NCBI GenBank assembly: GCA_003230195.1
Contig: QIHH01000129.1
Coordinates: forward strand, 1-15,814
Source: Gammaproteobacteria bacterium
GTDB taxonomy: Bacteria > Pseudomonadota > Gammaproteobacteria > SZUA-140
Reading direction: 5' to 3'
DNA length: 15,814 nt
Of the stretch, positions 1 to 7,050 are shown piece by piece. A model generated the notes under the pieces. That model had not been told where the DNA came from. It made no database searches and worked only from the letters and a program-made list of their open reading frames with translations. The first letter of the stretch is position 1; each line of letters opens with the position of its first letter. The translations under genes and the position numbers were made by a program.

Positions 1-532
1 CTATCAAACATTTTTCTGTTTTAGTTTCACCCATCTCCCTTACTATTTCGTTTTTCAATGAGTACAACATTGAATCGATAGCTGTAGCTTGCTGTACTCC
101 TGAAATTGATTTAGCCTGATTTATTGCAGTAGACATTTGCGATGGCAGAGTATATAGATCACTAGTAGAAGCTATATAATATGTGTTTTTTTGTGAAAAG
201 AACTGATTAGAAGCAGAAACTCTTTTTGCCACCCTTGATGCTTTCCCTAATCCAGGGAGCATATATGGCAAAATCAAGTCTTTTACTGTCGTTGTATTAT
301 TTTGAAAATAAAGATTGTCGTAAAAATAAGACAAATTACCTTGTGGGCACGTATCGACAGCCAAGCAATTGTCAGTTTCATAAGATAAGTTAAAACTCAA
401 ACTCGTTTTTCCAATCCCACCCCTCAGGTTACAAACAGCATAACTAGTAAATTTGGGCAGTGGTAAAGCATCGGGAGTAGAGTTGACGATGTCATTTTGA
501 CGACTAACGATATTGGTGATTGCTGAATTCAT
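1..532 (-). CDS. ParA/MinD-family ATPase, N-terminal part (3' end outside window)
   Basis: A reading frame of 177 codons is open from an ATG at 532 to the left edge without a stop, so the gene is partial. A ribosome binding site AAGGGG lies 6 nt upstream (539-544). Residues 37-44 read RGGIGKTS, a deviant Walker A (P-loop) of the ParA/MinD/Soj class, and residues 60-66 read DTCPQGN, the Walker A' element that holds the catalytic Asp in ParA. The residue corresponding to the usual signature Lys (KGGxGKT) is Arg here. Family members are ATP-dependent dimerising ATPases that partition plasmids or chromosomes or position other cargo; no ParB partner is visible because it would lie further left. 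The gene is AT-rich relative to the rest of the window, which with the neighbouring recombinase relic suggests acquired DNA. Specific role unknown. Confidence 0.85.
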   Translation of the reverse strand, partial: MNSAITNIVSRQNDIVNSTPDALPLPKFTSYAVCNLRGGIGKTSLSFNLSYETDNCLAVDTCPQGNLSYFYDNLYFQNNTTTVKDLILPYMLPGLGKASRVAKRVSASNQFFSQKNTYYIASTSDLYTLPSQMSTAINQAKSISGVQQATAIDSMLYSLKNEIVREMGETKTEKCLI

Positions 533-797
533 ATTTAACCCCTTAGCTTTCCTAAATCATAGCATAAAATTACCGAAATACAATAAATATGGAAAACTAA
601 GAGGCGAGTTTGACAGGGTTTAGCTTATTCGTATTAGGCACATTCGCCCTGTTTTCCAGCAGTATTGAACCTACAATCAGGTATATTTGCCTGATAATCA
701 CAAAAATCTGTCAATTTATCCTGATATTTGATATTAGGGTAATTTTTAGGCATATACACCTGCTATTGCTCTAAAACTCTATTCCCCGGTAATTAAT
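533..797. other. AT-rich divergent spacer between parA-like gene and recombinase relic
   Basis: No credible gene is seen. It contains an interrupted palindrome ATCAGG-8 nt-CCTGAT at 676-695 and a looser pair ACAGGG (around 613) / CCCTGT (around 647). The promoters of the parA-like gene and of the former recombinase must have been here, but no convincing -35/-10 pair stands out. If the recombinase was an integron integrase, its attI site would have been expected in this stretch. Confidence 0.5.
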
Positions 798-1387
798 ATG
801 TCAACTCAGGGGCCTGGAAACGATTTATTGGCAGAAATGCGCGATTTGATGTGGTATTTACACTATTCCATTCATACTGAGCGTGCTTATTGCGACTGGA
901 TTATACGCTTTGTGCATTTTTACCCAGTGGAAACGCGGGAGGCGCTTTTGCTGGGCGCAAAGAAAAATGTGGCAGATTTTTTAACGCATTTAGCATTATA
1001 GGATACCGTGGCGGCTTCGACACAGAATCAGGCTTTTAGTGCGTTGGTGTTTCTGTACAAGCGAGTATTGCAGCAACCACGGGAAGAGGTGGCGGCAGCC
1101 CTGCTCACATAAGGAAACACGAATCCCGGTGGTATTGACGCGGGAAGAGGTGAAACAGGTATTGGTTTTGCTGGAAAGCACTGCGGGACTGGGACTGGTG
1201 ATGAAGTTGCTGTACTGTTGTGGTTTACGGATTACCTAAGCAGTGCGTTTACGGGTGCAGGATGTCATACAAGCAGGTGACTGTGCGTAATGGCAAGGGT
1301 AATAAGGATCGGGTGACGCCGTTTCCACCGACGCTGGAACCGTTGCTGAAAAAACATCTAGAACGGATGGTGGCGATTCATGACTAG
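798..1387 (+). pseudogene. Degraded integron-integrase-like tyrosine recombinase
   Basis: The first 67 codons encode the N-terminal SAM-like DNA-binding domain of integron/phage-type integrases (YSIHTERAYCDWIIRF, then VADFLTHLA). A TAG at 999-1001 interrupts it, after which the same frame continues with family-like sequence (TVAASTQNQAFSALVFLY). The coding signal then moves to the next frame (IPVVLTREEV; GLRI with the likely first catalytic Arg), is broken by a TAA at 1237-1239, and moves to the third frame from about 1262 (VTVRNGKGNKDRVT) until TAG at 1385-1387. So there are two nonsense codons and two frameshifts, all three frames are used, and the C-terminal catalytic part (the H-x-L-R box and the Tyr nucleophile) is absent. 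It cannot make an active recombinase. XerC/D-like or phage integrase ancestry is the alternative, but the linker motifs favour the integron type. Confidence 0.85.
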
Positions 1388-1527
1388 AACAAACAGGATA
1401 GCTATAATTAAAGATTATTTACCTGATATTTATTGATACAATTAAGATAATTTAGAATAACGGATACAATATATTGGGTCTGTGTATTGCATAATTACGA
1501 ACTTCATTGTGCCCATTCTCTTCCCCA

Positions 1528-2421
1528 TTAATTTGTTTGAAGTCTATTTTCACTTAAAAACTGCCAGGTCCGCGTGATATGCAAAATATCAGTATCCTTC
1601 TTCATCGCTTTGGGAAATGGTGAAAATGGTGCTGCGAGTCTGACGATGCGTTTGGCGGCGTCATCTAATATTTTATGGCCGGATGAGCGGCGTACGGTGA
1701 TTTCTCTCACTGTCCCGTTGGGGCGTAGTGCGACATCGAGGATGAGTGTGCCGGATAGGTTTTTTTGACGTGCGGCTTCGGGGTAGTTGATGTTACCGAT
1801 GCGTTCGATTTTGCTGCGCCAGGCATCGAGATAGGCGGCATCACGGAATTCGCGAGTGCGGGCTGAGATGAAGCGATGTTTTTCACGTCCGGCGTAATTT
1901 TCCATGGTGCGGTTGATCTCGGCACTAAGGGCTGCGATCTCTTTGCTACGCGATATCAGTTCGGCGGCGGTGATCTGCTTTTGCTGTTTTACCTCAGGAG
2001 TAAGTTCGGTGACGACAGTATCGTGCGTGCTTTTTTGCTGTGTCATCACGACCTGTGAACGTTTGGCTTCTTGTGGTGGTGGTGCTGCAGCGATGCTACT
2101 GGCGGTTGCACTACCGGGATCAGGAATATCCGCTGCAGTTGAGGCGGGGTTTGCCAAGCGTGAGATCTCTTCTGCATTACCGCCACCTGCTAGGTTGGTC
2201 TGGGCCAGTAATTCTGCATTTTCGATCTCTTCTACTAGGCTCTGTTGATGAACCAGGGTGATGTCGAGTGATGGTGCGATCTCATTTTTACTTTCATCTT
2301 CTGGTGCAAAGGTGATGCCAAGGATAATGATGGCGTGGAGCACGATGGCGAAAAACATCGTCAGGCCGAGTCGGTCCGATGATGTGATGTGCGCTGCTAC
2401 TGGTTGTGGAACGGCGACCAT
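1528..2421 (-). CDS. TonB-family energy-transducing protein
   Basis: The 297-residue product has one N-terminal membrane span (about residues 18-39) containing a His (H29), as TonB proteins do, then a long low-complexity and partly helical periplasmic region, and a C-terminal TonB domain (about 197-290: YPEAARQ, SGTLILDV, PNGTVREITVRRSSG). TonB couples the proton motive force via ExbB/ExbD to outer-membrane receptors; no exbB/exbD is seen here. The spacer is Ala/Gln/Glu-rich rather than the Pro-Glu/Pro-Lys repeat of classical TonB. It is the last gene of the operon: its Shine-Dalgarno GGAAGAG sits inside the end of the preceding gene, which stops 2 nt upstream of this ATG. In Pseudomonas aeruginosa tonB3 lies beside gshB and was linked to twitching motility, so a TonB3-like role is possible. 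Identity as a TonB-family protein is firm; its substrate is unknown. Confidence 0.88.
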   Translation of the reverse strand: MVAVPQPVAAHITSSDRLGLTMFFAIVLHAIIILGITFAPEDESKNEIAPSLDITLVHQQSLVEEIENAELLAQTNLAGGGNAEEISRLANPASTAADIPDPGSATASSIAAAPPPQEAKRSQVVMTQQKSTHDTVVTELTPEVKQQKQITAAELISRSKEIAALSAEINRTMENYAGREKHRFISARTREFRDAAYLDAWRSKIERIGNINYPEAARQKNLSGTLILDVALRPNGTVREITVRRSSGHKILDDAAKRIVRLAAPFSPFPKAMKKDTDILHITRTWQFLSENRLQTN

Positions 2422-2423
2422 GG

Positions 2424-3023
2424 TTACTCTTCCTGTTCATTCCGCTGGGTGGTCGTTGATGCGGTTGTGTTATTTTTTCGTTTTTCAAGATGCTGAAGCA
2501 TCGAACGTACGATTATGCCACTGATGATGCCAAATATGACCGCGGCTGTCATCAATAGTGGCAGTAGTTTGAATAGCCCATCGTGCGGAATGAAGAGCAG
2601 GTAGGCGGTGTAAAATTGGCCAAACATGTGTGCCATCGCGGCAATCAGGCAGAGGCCAATGGGCCCCAGCCCTTCACCGGGCAGGTGGCTGGCGAGCCAC
2701 AAAACAACCAGGCTGGCGATCGCACCGCTAAAACTTAGCATAAATGTTGGTGAAAGAAAGGTGCCGATCAAAATGCTGCCGACCAGTACCCGCAGCATTG
2801 AAACCCACACCGCTGTGCGCCAGCCGTAAAGAATGAACACGGCAATGGTAATGACGTTGGCAAGCCCCGGTTTAACCCCAGGTAATGGGCTGGGTAATAC
2901 ACTTTCGATAATATGAATGGCGATGGCCAGTGCGGCCAGCCAGGCGATTAAATGATCTTTGGGGGTGGTTTTGATGGTGATGCCTGATTTGGTATCGGCG
3001 GCATTGTTGGGCTGATCGCTCAT
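2424..3023 (-). CDS. Gx transporter family / heptaprenyl diphosphate synthase component I-like membrane protein
   Basis: The 199-residue polytopic membrane protein has about five hydrophobic segments from residue 28 to 173 and a charged, Thr/Asn/Glu-rich cytoplasmic tail. The segment LPGVKPGLANVITI (about residues 47-60) is typical of the PF07456 family, named after a heptaprenyl diphosphate synthase subunit but resembling small transporter S-components. Such proteins commonly neighbour NusG-domain-II and ApbE genes in flavin-based extracytosolic electron transfer loci (compare EetB of Listeria). The order here fits: the NusG_II gene ends 6 nt upstream and tonB starts 2 nt downstream. A role in quinone-precursor or flavin handling at the membrane is inference from context; the substrate is unknown. 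Confidence 0.8.
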   Translation of the reverse strand: MSDQPNNAADTKSGITIKTTPKDHLIAWLAALAIAIHIIESVLPSPLPGVKPGLANVITIAVFILYGWRTAVWVSMLRVLVGSILIGTFLSPTFMLSFSGAIASLVVLWLASHLPGEGLGPIGLCLIAAMAHMFGQFYTAYLLFIPHDGLFKLLPLLMTAAVIFGIISGIIVRSMLQHLEKRKNNTTASTTTQRNEQEE

Positions 3024-3029
3024 CTGGCG

Positions 3030-3386
3030 TTAGAAATTAATGCTATCAAAGCGCGGTTCATCACCCAGTACTGCAACGCTGATACGATTGGGCAGGCAGG
3101 CAGCGAACTCACCAGCATGCTCCAGCCAGCCGCTGTGGATACACTGTTTGCCAAGGCAGGGGGAGGCGGCGAAACGGATTTTGCCATCTTCGATGTTAAT
3201 GATGCTGGTACCGCGTGCACCATCAACTTCAAGTGTGTGGTCGTGAGCGAGAGATACTTCGGTGATTGCATTGCCGTTCATGATGGTGGCGCTAATGCCT
3301 GCTTCATCGCCCGTCCATTGGCTGATATAGAGATAGGGCAGTAGCAGCGCGGCGAACAGTACCGCGCAATAGTCGGCACAGGTCAT
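3030..3386 (-). CDS. NusG domain II-containing membrane-anchored protein
   Basis: The 118-residue protein has an N-terminal hydrophobic anchor (about residues 7-22) and a small beta-rich domain. Its signature is P-C-x-x-K-x-C followed by GW and a C-L-P-N-R end (C77, C82, C97), diagnostic of PF07009. Despite the name it is not the transcription factor NusG. Proteins of this type sit beside Gx-family and ApbE genes in redox loci (compare EetA of Listeria), and the exported cysteines suggest a thiol/redox or metal site; the molecular function is not established. Its ATG overlaps the apbE stop by 4 nt (ATGA), so the two are probably translationally coupled. An internal start is unlikely because it would remove the anchor. 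Confidence 0.85.
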   Translation of the reverse strand: MTCADYCAVLFAALLLPYLYISQWTGDEAGISATIMNGNAITEVSLAHDHTLEVDGARGTSIINIEDGKIRFAASPCLGKQCIHSGWLEHAGEFAACLPNRISVAVLGDEPRFDSINF

Positions 3387-4426
3387 GTTTCATCCCCGAT
3401 GATTTTGATCTGTGTGTTGTCGATCTCAAGGTGAATCCGCTGTGCCATTTTCTGAGTCATGTAGATGGTGAGATCATTGCCGATCAGCATCACTTTATCA
3501 ATGCCCATCTGTTTGGCAATCTGTGGCCATTGTGTTGTACCGGCGATAAAAAGTGCGGTGGCAGCTGCATCGGCGGTGGCGGCATTGTGGTGAATCACGG
3601 TGACAGATAAGGCATCGTTAGCGGGGTAGCCGCTGCGAGGGTCGATGATATGGTGATAGCGACTGCCGTCAAAATCAAAAAAGCGTTCGTAGTTGCCAGA
3701 GGTAAAAACACTTTCATCTCCATCGGTTTCGATCGAGGCGATTACCCCGGCTGCGGTCGGGTGGCGTATGCCGATACGCCATGGACGATCACCCTTTGAG
3801 CCAATTGTGCGTAGATCACCACCGGCATTGACGATGGCATTTTTGATGCCTGCTAGTTTGAGCGTTTCCACTGCTCGATCGATTGCATATCCTTTACCAA
3901 AGGCACCAAAATCAAATTGTACGGCTGGGTTATTGCTGGCGAGTGTTGTTGTGGTGAGCGTGATGTTGGCCATGGATGGTACCTGTTTTAGTGCGGTATC
4001 GATTCTGTCTTTTGAAGGTGGTGCACCGTCTGGACGGTCATCGCTATGAAAGCCCCATTGCTCAATTAATGAACCGATGGTGGGGTTGAAAAGCTGATCA
4101 CTATTGGCGGCGAGAGTTTGTGCCTGTTGTAAAAAATGGTGACTGGTTGAATCGATGGTGACGGTTTTACCCTGTGCCAGTTGCTGGTTGATCTGCGTGA
4201 GTGGGCTATCGCGCCATGCGTGCCATTGGCGATTGATTGTTTCGAGTTCAGTTTCGACAATCGTGACCGCTTGCAGTGCAGCGGCCTTCTCTTGATGAAA
4301 TACACTGATATCGACCAGCGTGCCAAGGGTAAATAGTTTTGCCTTGTGAACTTGCGGTGGCGCTTCGCTACAGGCAGTGAAGCTCAGTGTTGCGATCAGC
4401 AGCAGGCTTAACCAGCGAGGTTTCAC
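3383..4426 (-). CDS. apbE: FAD:protein FMN transferase (ApbE), lipoprotein
   Basis: The 347-residue enzyme transfers FMN from FAD to a Thr/Ser side chain of exported target proteins in a Mg-dependent reaction. A lipoprotein signal is clear: basic start, hydrophobic core, lipobox FTAC with Cys19, so it acts at the periplasmic face of a membrane. Family motifs are present in order: FGAFGKGYAIDRA (173-185), NAGGDLRTIG (200-209), TSGNYERFF (242-250), HIIDPRSGYP (259-268) and the metal-site segment TADAAATALF (284-293). Length is normal. It overlaps gshB upstream and the NusG_II gene downstream by 4 nt each. No protein in the window carries the acceptor motif (D-x-x-S/T-G-A-S/T), so the substrate, for example Nqr/Rnf subunits or an FMN-bind protein, must be elsewhere. 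Confidence 0.96.
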   Translation of the reverse strand: MKPRWLSLLLIATLSFTACSEAPPQVHKAKLFTLGTLVDISVFHQEKAAALQAVTIVETELETINRQWHAWRDSPLTQINQQLAQGKTVTIDSTSHHFLQQAQTLAANSDQLFNPTIGSLIEQWGFHSDDRPDGAPPSKDRIDTALKQVPSMANITLTTTTLASNNPAVQFDFGAFGKGYAIDRAVETLKLAGIKNAIVNAGGDLRTIGSKGDRPWRIGIRHPTAAGVIASIETDGDESVFTSGNYERFFDFDGSRYHHIIDPRSGYPANDALSVTVIHHNAATADAAATALFIAGTTQWPQIAKQMGIDKVMLIGNDLTIYMTQKMAQRIHLEIDNTQIKIIGDET

Positions 4427-5382
4427 GCCAGGCGCACCTCAATGGCATCCATCAATTTGGCGCTGATGTTGAGGTTGAACTGGTTATCGAGTTCACGAAT
4501 TCCGGTGGGGCTAGTGACGTTGATTTCGGTAACGTAGTCGCCGATGACATCAAGGCCGACAAAGGTGAGCCCCTTTGATTTAAGTGTTGGGCCGATCTCT
4601 TGGCACAGCCATTGGTCGCGCTCGCTCAGTGGCTGGCCAACGCCGGTGCCACCGGTCGCGAGGTTGGCGCGGGTTTCGCCTTCGGCAGGGATGCGTGCCA
4701 GTGCGTAAGGAATCGGTTCACCATCGATCAGCAGGATGCGTTTGTCGCCCTGTAAAATTTCCGGCAGGTAGCGTTGAGCCATTGTCAGGGTTTGTCCGTT
4801 GTTGGTCATCACTTCTATGATGACGTTGACGTTAGGGTTATCTTCGGTGATACGAAAGATTGATGCGCCGCCCATCGCTGAGAGCGGTTTGACGATGATG
4901 TCGCCATGTTCTGCAAGAAACGCTTTGATCCGTTGCGGCTGGCTGGTCACCATGCTCGGTGCGCAGCAGTGTGGAAACCATGCGGTGTAGAGTTTTTCAT
5001 TGGCATCGCGTAGCGATTGCGGCTTATTGACCACAAATGTACCCGCTGTCTCGGCCTGCTCAAGCAGGTAGGTGGTATAGATGTAGTCGATATCGAAGGG
5101 CGGGTCTTTGCGCATCAGTATTACGTCGAGATCGTTCAGTGGTTGGGTGATCGCATCGCCCAGTTCAAACCAGTTGTCGAGGTTGTTATTGACACTAAGC
5201 GGGCGAATGTCCGCATACGCTGCAGTGTTGTCGAGAAAGAGATCATTCTGTTCCATATAGTAAAGCTGCCAGCCACGTTGTTGCGCTGTTAGCAGCATTG
5301 CCATGGTGCTATCTTTTTTTGGGTTGATGGCGCTGATGGGATCCATCACGACGCCTAGCTTTATGTTGGATTTGCTCGTCAT
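4423..5382 (-). CDS. gshB: Glutathione synthetase
   Basis: The 319-residue cytoplasmic ATP-grasp enzyme joins gamma-glutamylcysteine and glycine, the second step of glutathione synthesis. Length matches E. coli GshB (316). Visible family blocks are MDPISAINPKKDSTMAML (13-30), MRKDPPFDIDYIYTTYLLE (90-108), the nucleotide-binding VKPLSAMGGASIFR (164-177), and the C-terminal INVTSPTGIREL (287-298), which carries ligand and metal contacts. It lies 12 nt downstream of gshA with a purine-rich AAGATGAG before the ATG, and its end overlaps apbE by 4 nt, so both glutathione enzymes are made from one transcript. All expected segments are intact. Confidence 0.97.
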   Translation of the reverse strand: MTSKSNIKLGVVMDPISAINPKKDSTMAMLLTAQQRGWQLYYMEQNDLFLDNTAAYADIRPLSVNNNLDNWFELGDAITQPLNDLDVILMRKDPPFDIDYIYTTYLLEQAETAGTFVVNKPQSLRDANEKLYTAWFPHCCAPSMVTSQPQRIKAFLAEHGDIIVKPLSAMGGASIFRITEDNPNVNVIIEVMTNNGQTLTMAQRYLPEILQGDKRILLIDGEPIPYALARIPAEGETRANLATGGTGVGQPLSERDQWLCQEIGPTLKSKGLTFVGLDVIGDYVTEINVTSPTGIRELDNQFNLNISAKLMDAIEVRLA

Positions 5383-5394
5383 CTCATCTTGCTC

Positions 5395-6690
5395 TTATTT
5401 ATGTTCAGCGATTTCGCGCGCTGCTGCCAGCATTGCAAGGCGTGCAATCACACCATAGGCGTAAAAGCGGTTGGCTTGTGCATCCGGTTCCATCTCCTGG
5501 CATGGTGTGGTGCAGGGCTTGGCAAAGGCGAGTGGCTCAAAATGTGCACCGGGTGCATTGAGGTTTTCATTGGGGCCGCGGCGGGTGTGCACACGGTAGA
5601 AGCCGCCGACCACAAAGTGGTCGACCATATAGACTACTGGTTCGGCGACTGATGCTGCTTCGCCCCAGGTTTCAAAGGTGTAGACCCCTTCCTGTAACAA
5701 TACCTGATTAACGTTGGCACCGCTTTTTGAGGAGGCCATTTTGTTGCGCTGTTTACGGTTGAGGCTCTGTACCTCTTCAACGGAGCTGGCGGTCATTACT
5801 CCCATGCCGTAGGTGCCTGCATCTGCTTTGATGACGACGAAGGGTTCTTTGTTTATGCCGTATTGATCGTATTTTTTCTGGATAGCGGCGAGCAGTGAAC
5901 CGACGTTTTTGGCGAGGCACTCTTCCCCTTCGCGTTTTTTGAAGTCAATCTCACCGCATTGCAAAAAGAGTGGGTCGATTAACCATGGGTCGATTCCCAT
6001 CATTTCTGAAAATTCTTTGGCGATCTGACGATAGTGGGTAAAGTGTTCGGATTTGAGGCGTTTAGACCAGCCGAGTTCAAGCGGCGGTACCACTTCCTGT
6101 TCGATATTTTCGAGAATTGCAGGGCGGCCGCTGGAGAGATCGTTGTTGAGCAGGATCATGCAGGGCGAAAAGTCGCCAATGCCGACGCGATTGCCTGAGC
6201 GTTCCAGAGGCTCCAGTGTAATGCTGTTACCTGATGGCAGCTCGATTGTCTGCTTCTCTGTGATCTCTTCGGAAAGAGAACCGAGGCGCACCTCAAAACC
6301 AGCTTTTTGCAGAATGCCCTGTAGTGCAGCGACGCTTTCCATATAAAAGGTGTTGCGGGTGTGGCTTTCCGGCACGATCAGAATTTGATTGGCGGTGGGA
6401 CAGATACGCTCAATCGCTGCTTGCGCCGCCTGAATGCTGAGTGAGATCAGCGCTGGATTGAGGTTGTTAAAACCAGCAGGAAAGAGGTTGGTGTCGACAG
6501 GTGCGAGCTTGAAACCAGCATTGCGTAGATCAACAGAGGTGTAAAACGGGGCGTTTGTCAGCTGCCACTGGCGTCGAAACCAGCCCTCAATGTCGGCCTG
6601 TTGATCCAGTAGGAGACGTTCGAGCTGTAGCAACGGGCCGCTTAACGCAGTTGTTAAGTGTGGGACGGGGTCGTTTTGTGTTGTGCTCAT
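5395..6690 (-). CDS. gshA: Glutamate-cysteine ligase, Thiobacillus-type (PF08886)
   Basis: The 431-residue product matches the GshA family first defined in Acidithiobacillus ferrooxidans (TIGR02049), not the E. coli or plant types. It makes gamma-glutamylcysteine from Glu, Cys and ATP. Family-like segments are FNNLNPALISLSIQAA (74-89), PESHTRNTFYMESV (107-120), VIKADAGTYGMGVMT (286-300), an ATP-binding glycine-rich turn, and VVGGFYRVHTRRGPNENLN (360-378). It is the first gene of the six-gene operon and is followed at 12 nt by gshB, which supports the function. The start ATG fits the family length; the upstream purine tract (AGGCAG) is only moderate as a ribosome binding site. Confidence 0.95.
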   Translation of the reverse strand: MSTTQNDPVPHLTTALSGPLLQLERLLLDQQADIEGWFRRQWQLTNAPFYTSVDLRNAGFKLAPVDTNLFPAGFNNLNPALISLSIQAAQAAIERICPTANQILIVPESHTRNTFYMESVAALQGILQKAGFEVRLGSLSEEITEKQTIELPSGNSITLEPLERSGNRVGIGDFSPCMILLNNDLSSGRPAILENIEQEVVPPLELGWSKRLKSEHFTHYRQIAKEFSEMMGIDPWLIDPLFLQCGEIDFKKREGEECLAKNVGSLLAAIQKKYDQYGINKEPFVVIKADAGTYGMGVMTASSVEEVQSLNRKQRNKMASSKSGANVNQVLLQEGVYTFETWGEAASVAEPVVYMVDHFVVGGFYRVHTRRGPNENLNAPGAHFEPLAFAKPCTTPCQEMEPDAQANRFYAYGVIARLAMLAAAREIAEHK

Positions 6691-6896
6691 GTTGATTATT
6701 TACTGCCTGCTTAATGCATTAAGTTCGGTGGTTTTGTGCATATGATACGCCGCTTACGCTTGCTTGGCGATGTTCTGGTTTTTTGTTTTTTTATCTAACA
6801 TGGTGAGTTTAAAGTGGTTATTTAATGTTGATAGTATTTCGTTCGGAAAATTGTGAGTGAAAATTGGTCGAAAATGTAGGTCTAACCTTACGTCAA

Positions 6897-6912
6897 CTGT
6901 AAAATTTTACAG
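6897..6912. promoter_or_regulatory. LexA-box-like perfect palindrome
   Basis: CTGTAAAATTTTACAG is a perfect 16-bp palindrome that fits the gammaproteobacterial SOS box rule CTGT-N8-ACAG exactly, with an A/T core. It lies about 139 bp upstream of the CheA-like start and about 207 bp upstream of gshA. A TAAAAT (-10-like) hexamer is embedded on each strand, which would fit repression by occlusion. A site for another dimeric regulator is possible; LexA binding is inferred from the match alone. Confidence 0.5.
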
Positions 6913-6914
6913 GT

Positions 6915-6943
6915 GTACTTGTCAGAAGAAACAGCGTACTTGT
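6915..6943. repeat. Direct repeat GTACTTGT x2, 21-bp period
   Basis: GTACTTGT occurs at 6915-6922 and 6936-6943. The 21-bp period is two DNA turns and would place two regulator-bound faces on the same side. It sits just right of the palindrome. It may be chance, or binding sites of an unidentified activator. Confidence 0.35.
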
Positions 6944-7008
6944 GTGGCTATTCGGGGTGACATGGAGTGTTTCCTTGTAATCATATGTGACATCAAGGAT
7001 GTGTCAAA

Positions 7009-7032
7009 GCATAGATCCACGCATAGATCCAC
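7009..7032. repeat. Perfect 12-bp tandem duplication
   Basis: GCATAGATCCAC is repeated head to tail exactly twice (7009-7020 and 7021-7032), ending about 18 nt before the start of the CheA-like gene. This is probably a replication-slippage duplication in the leader; no function is evident. Confidence 0.9.
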
Positions 7033-7050
7033 TGCCAATGCAGGTATGAA

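Larger units (their letters stand above)
6691..7050. other. 360-bp divergent regulatory spacer (gshA / CheA-like gene)
   Basis: This spacer must hold the promoter of the leftward gsh operon and of the rightward CheA-like gene. The half next to gshA is T-rich with no convincing -35/-10 pair. The half next to the CheA-like gene contains a 16-bp perfect palindrome, an 8-bp direct repeat with a 21-bp period and a 12-bp perfect tandem duplication (listed separately). A 65-codon open frame at 6857-7054 runs through these repeats and is unlikely to be a gene. Confidence 0.6.

Noticed and set aside
720..1431. CCTGATATTT at 720-729 and again at 1422-1431, flanking the recombinase relic, considered as target-site duplication or att repeats
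   Set aside because: Ten bases in AT-rich DNA is within chance and there are no terminal inverted repeats or clear element boundaries.
1528..6690. Possible ApbE flavinylation acceptor within the operon
   Set aside because: No D-x-x-S/T-G-A-S/T motif found in the TonB, Gx, NusG_II or other operon products; near matches such as DGARGTS in the NusG_II protein do not fit.
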